NCBI GenBank assembly: GCA_029052085.1
Contig: JAIDJS010000050.1
Span: 1 to 5,001, forward strand
Direction of reading: 5' to 3'
DNA length: 5,001 bases
Source of the DNA: Eubacterium sp.
GTDB lineage: Bacteria; Bacillota; Clostridia; Oscillospirales; Acutalibacteraceae
Shown here: one piece after another, positions 4,999 to 5,001 of the stretch
Layout of the letters: every line of letters starts with the position of its first letter
Position numbering within the stretch: position 1 is the stretch's first letter
Notes under the pieces: model-generated
The model's input: only the letters and a program-made list of their open reading frames with translations
The model's database searches: none
Told to the model about the DNA's origin: nothing
Made by a program: the position numbers and the translations under genes

Positions 4999-5001
4999 CA
5001 G

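Overview
The window is low-GC, AT-rich DNA with strong AGGAG-type ribosome-binding sites and short intergenic gaps. This suggests a Firmicute, most likely a gut-type Clostridium relative (Clostridia/Oscillospirales). That placement is inferred from base composition, protein style and gene order, not from a marker gene.

Layout on the + strand: an extremely AT-rich leader (1-183) carries a good sigma-A-type promoter at 85-113. It drives a membrane-anchored, divergent LytR-CpsA-Psr (LCP)-like protein (184-1098). A short gap with a hairpin (1121-1145) leads into a folate-biosynthesis gene set: folE (1183-1752), folP (1769-2572), folB (2755-3129) and folK (3126-3623). The set ends in a strong intrinsic terminator at 3622-3649. 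Only the folP-folB junction is wide. Its 182 bp hold two perfect 67-bp copies of a palindrome-rich repeat, and the second copy supplies the only Shine-Dalgarno-like sequence near folB.

Layout on the - strand: a 58-residue Gly/Ala-rich small protein (3651-3827) has its own leader, a candidate promoter and a clear AGGAG site. Beyond a second strong terminator (4026-4068) lies a class II fructose-bisphosphate aldolase (4082-4951), whose -10 element is visible at the right edge.

Pathway logic: FolE makes 7,8-dihydroneopterin triphosphate from GTP. After dephosphorylation, by an enzyme not encoded here, FolB makes 6-hydroxymethyl-dihydropterin. FolK pyrophosphorylates it and FolP joins it to p-aminobenzoate to give dihydropteroate. 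The aldolase is an unrelated glycolytic housekeeping gene.

Most of the window is ordinary core metabolism, and I see no new defence, mobile or secretion system. The points worth a second look are the duplicated palindromic repeat inside the fol gene set, with its mini-ORF and folB start context; the LCP-like protein that has lost the family's catalytic arginine motifs; and the small Gly/Ala-rich protein gene.
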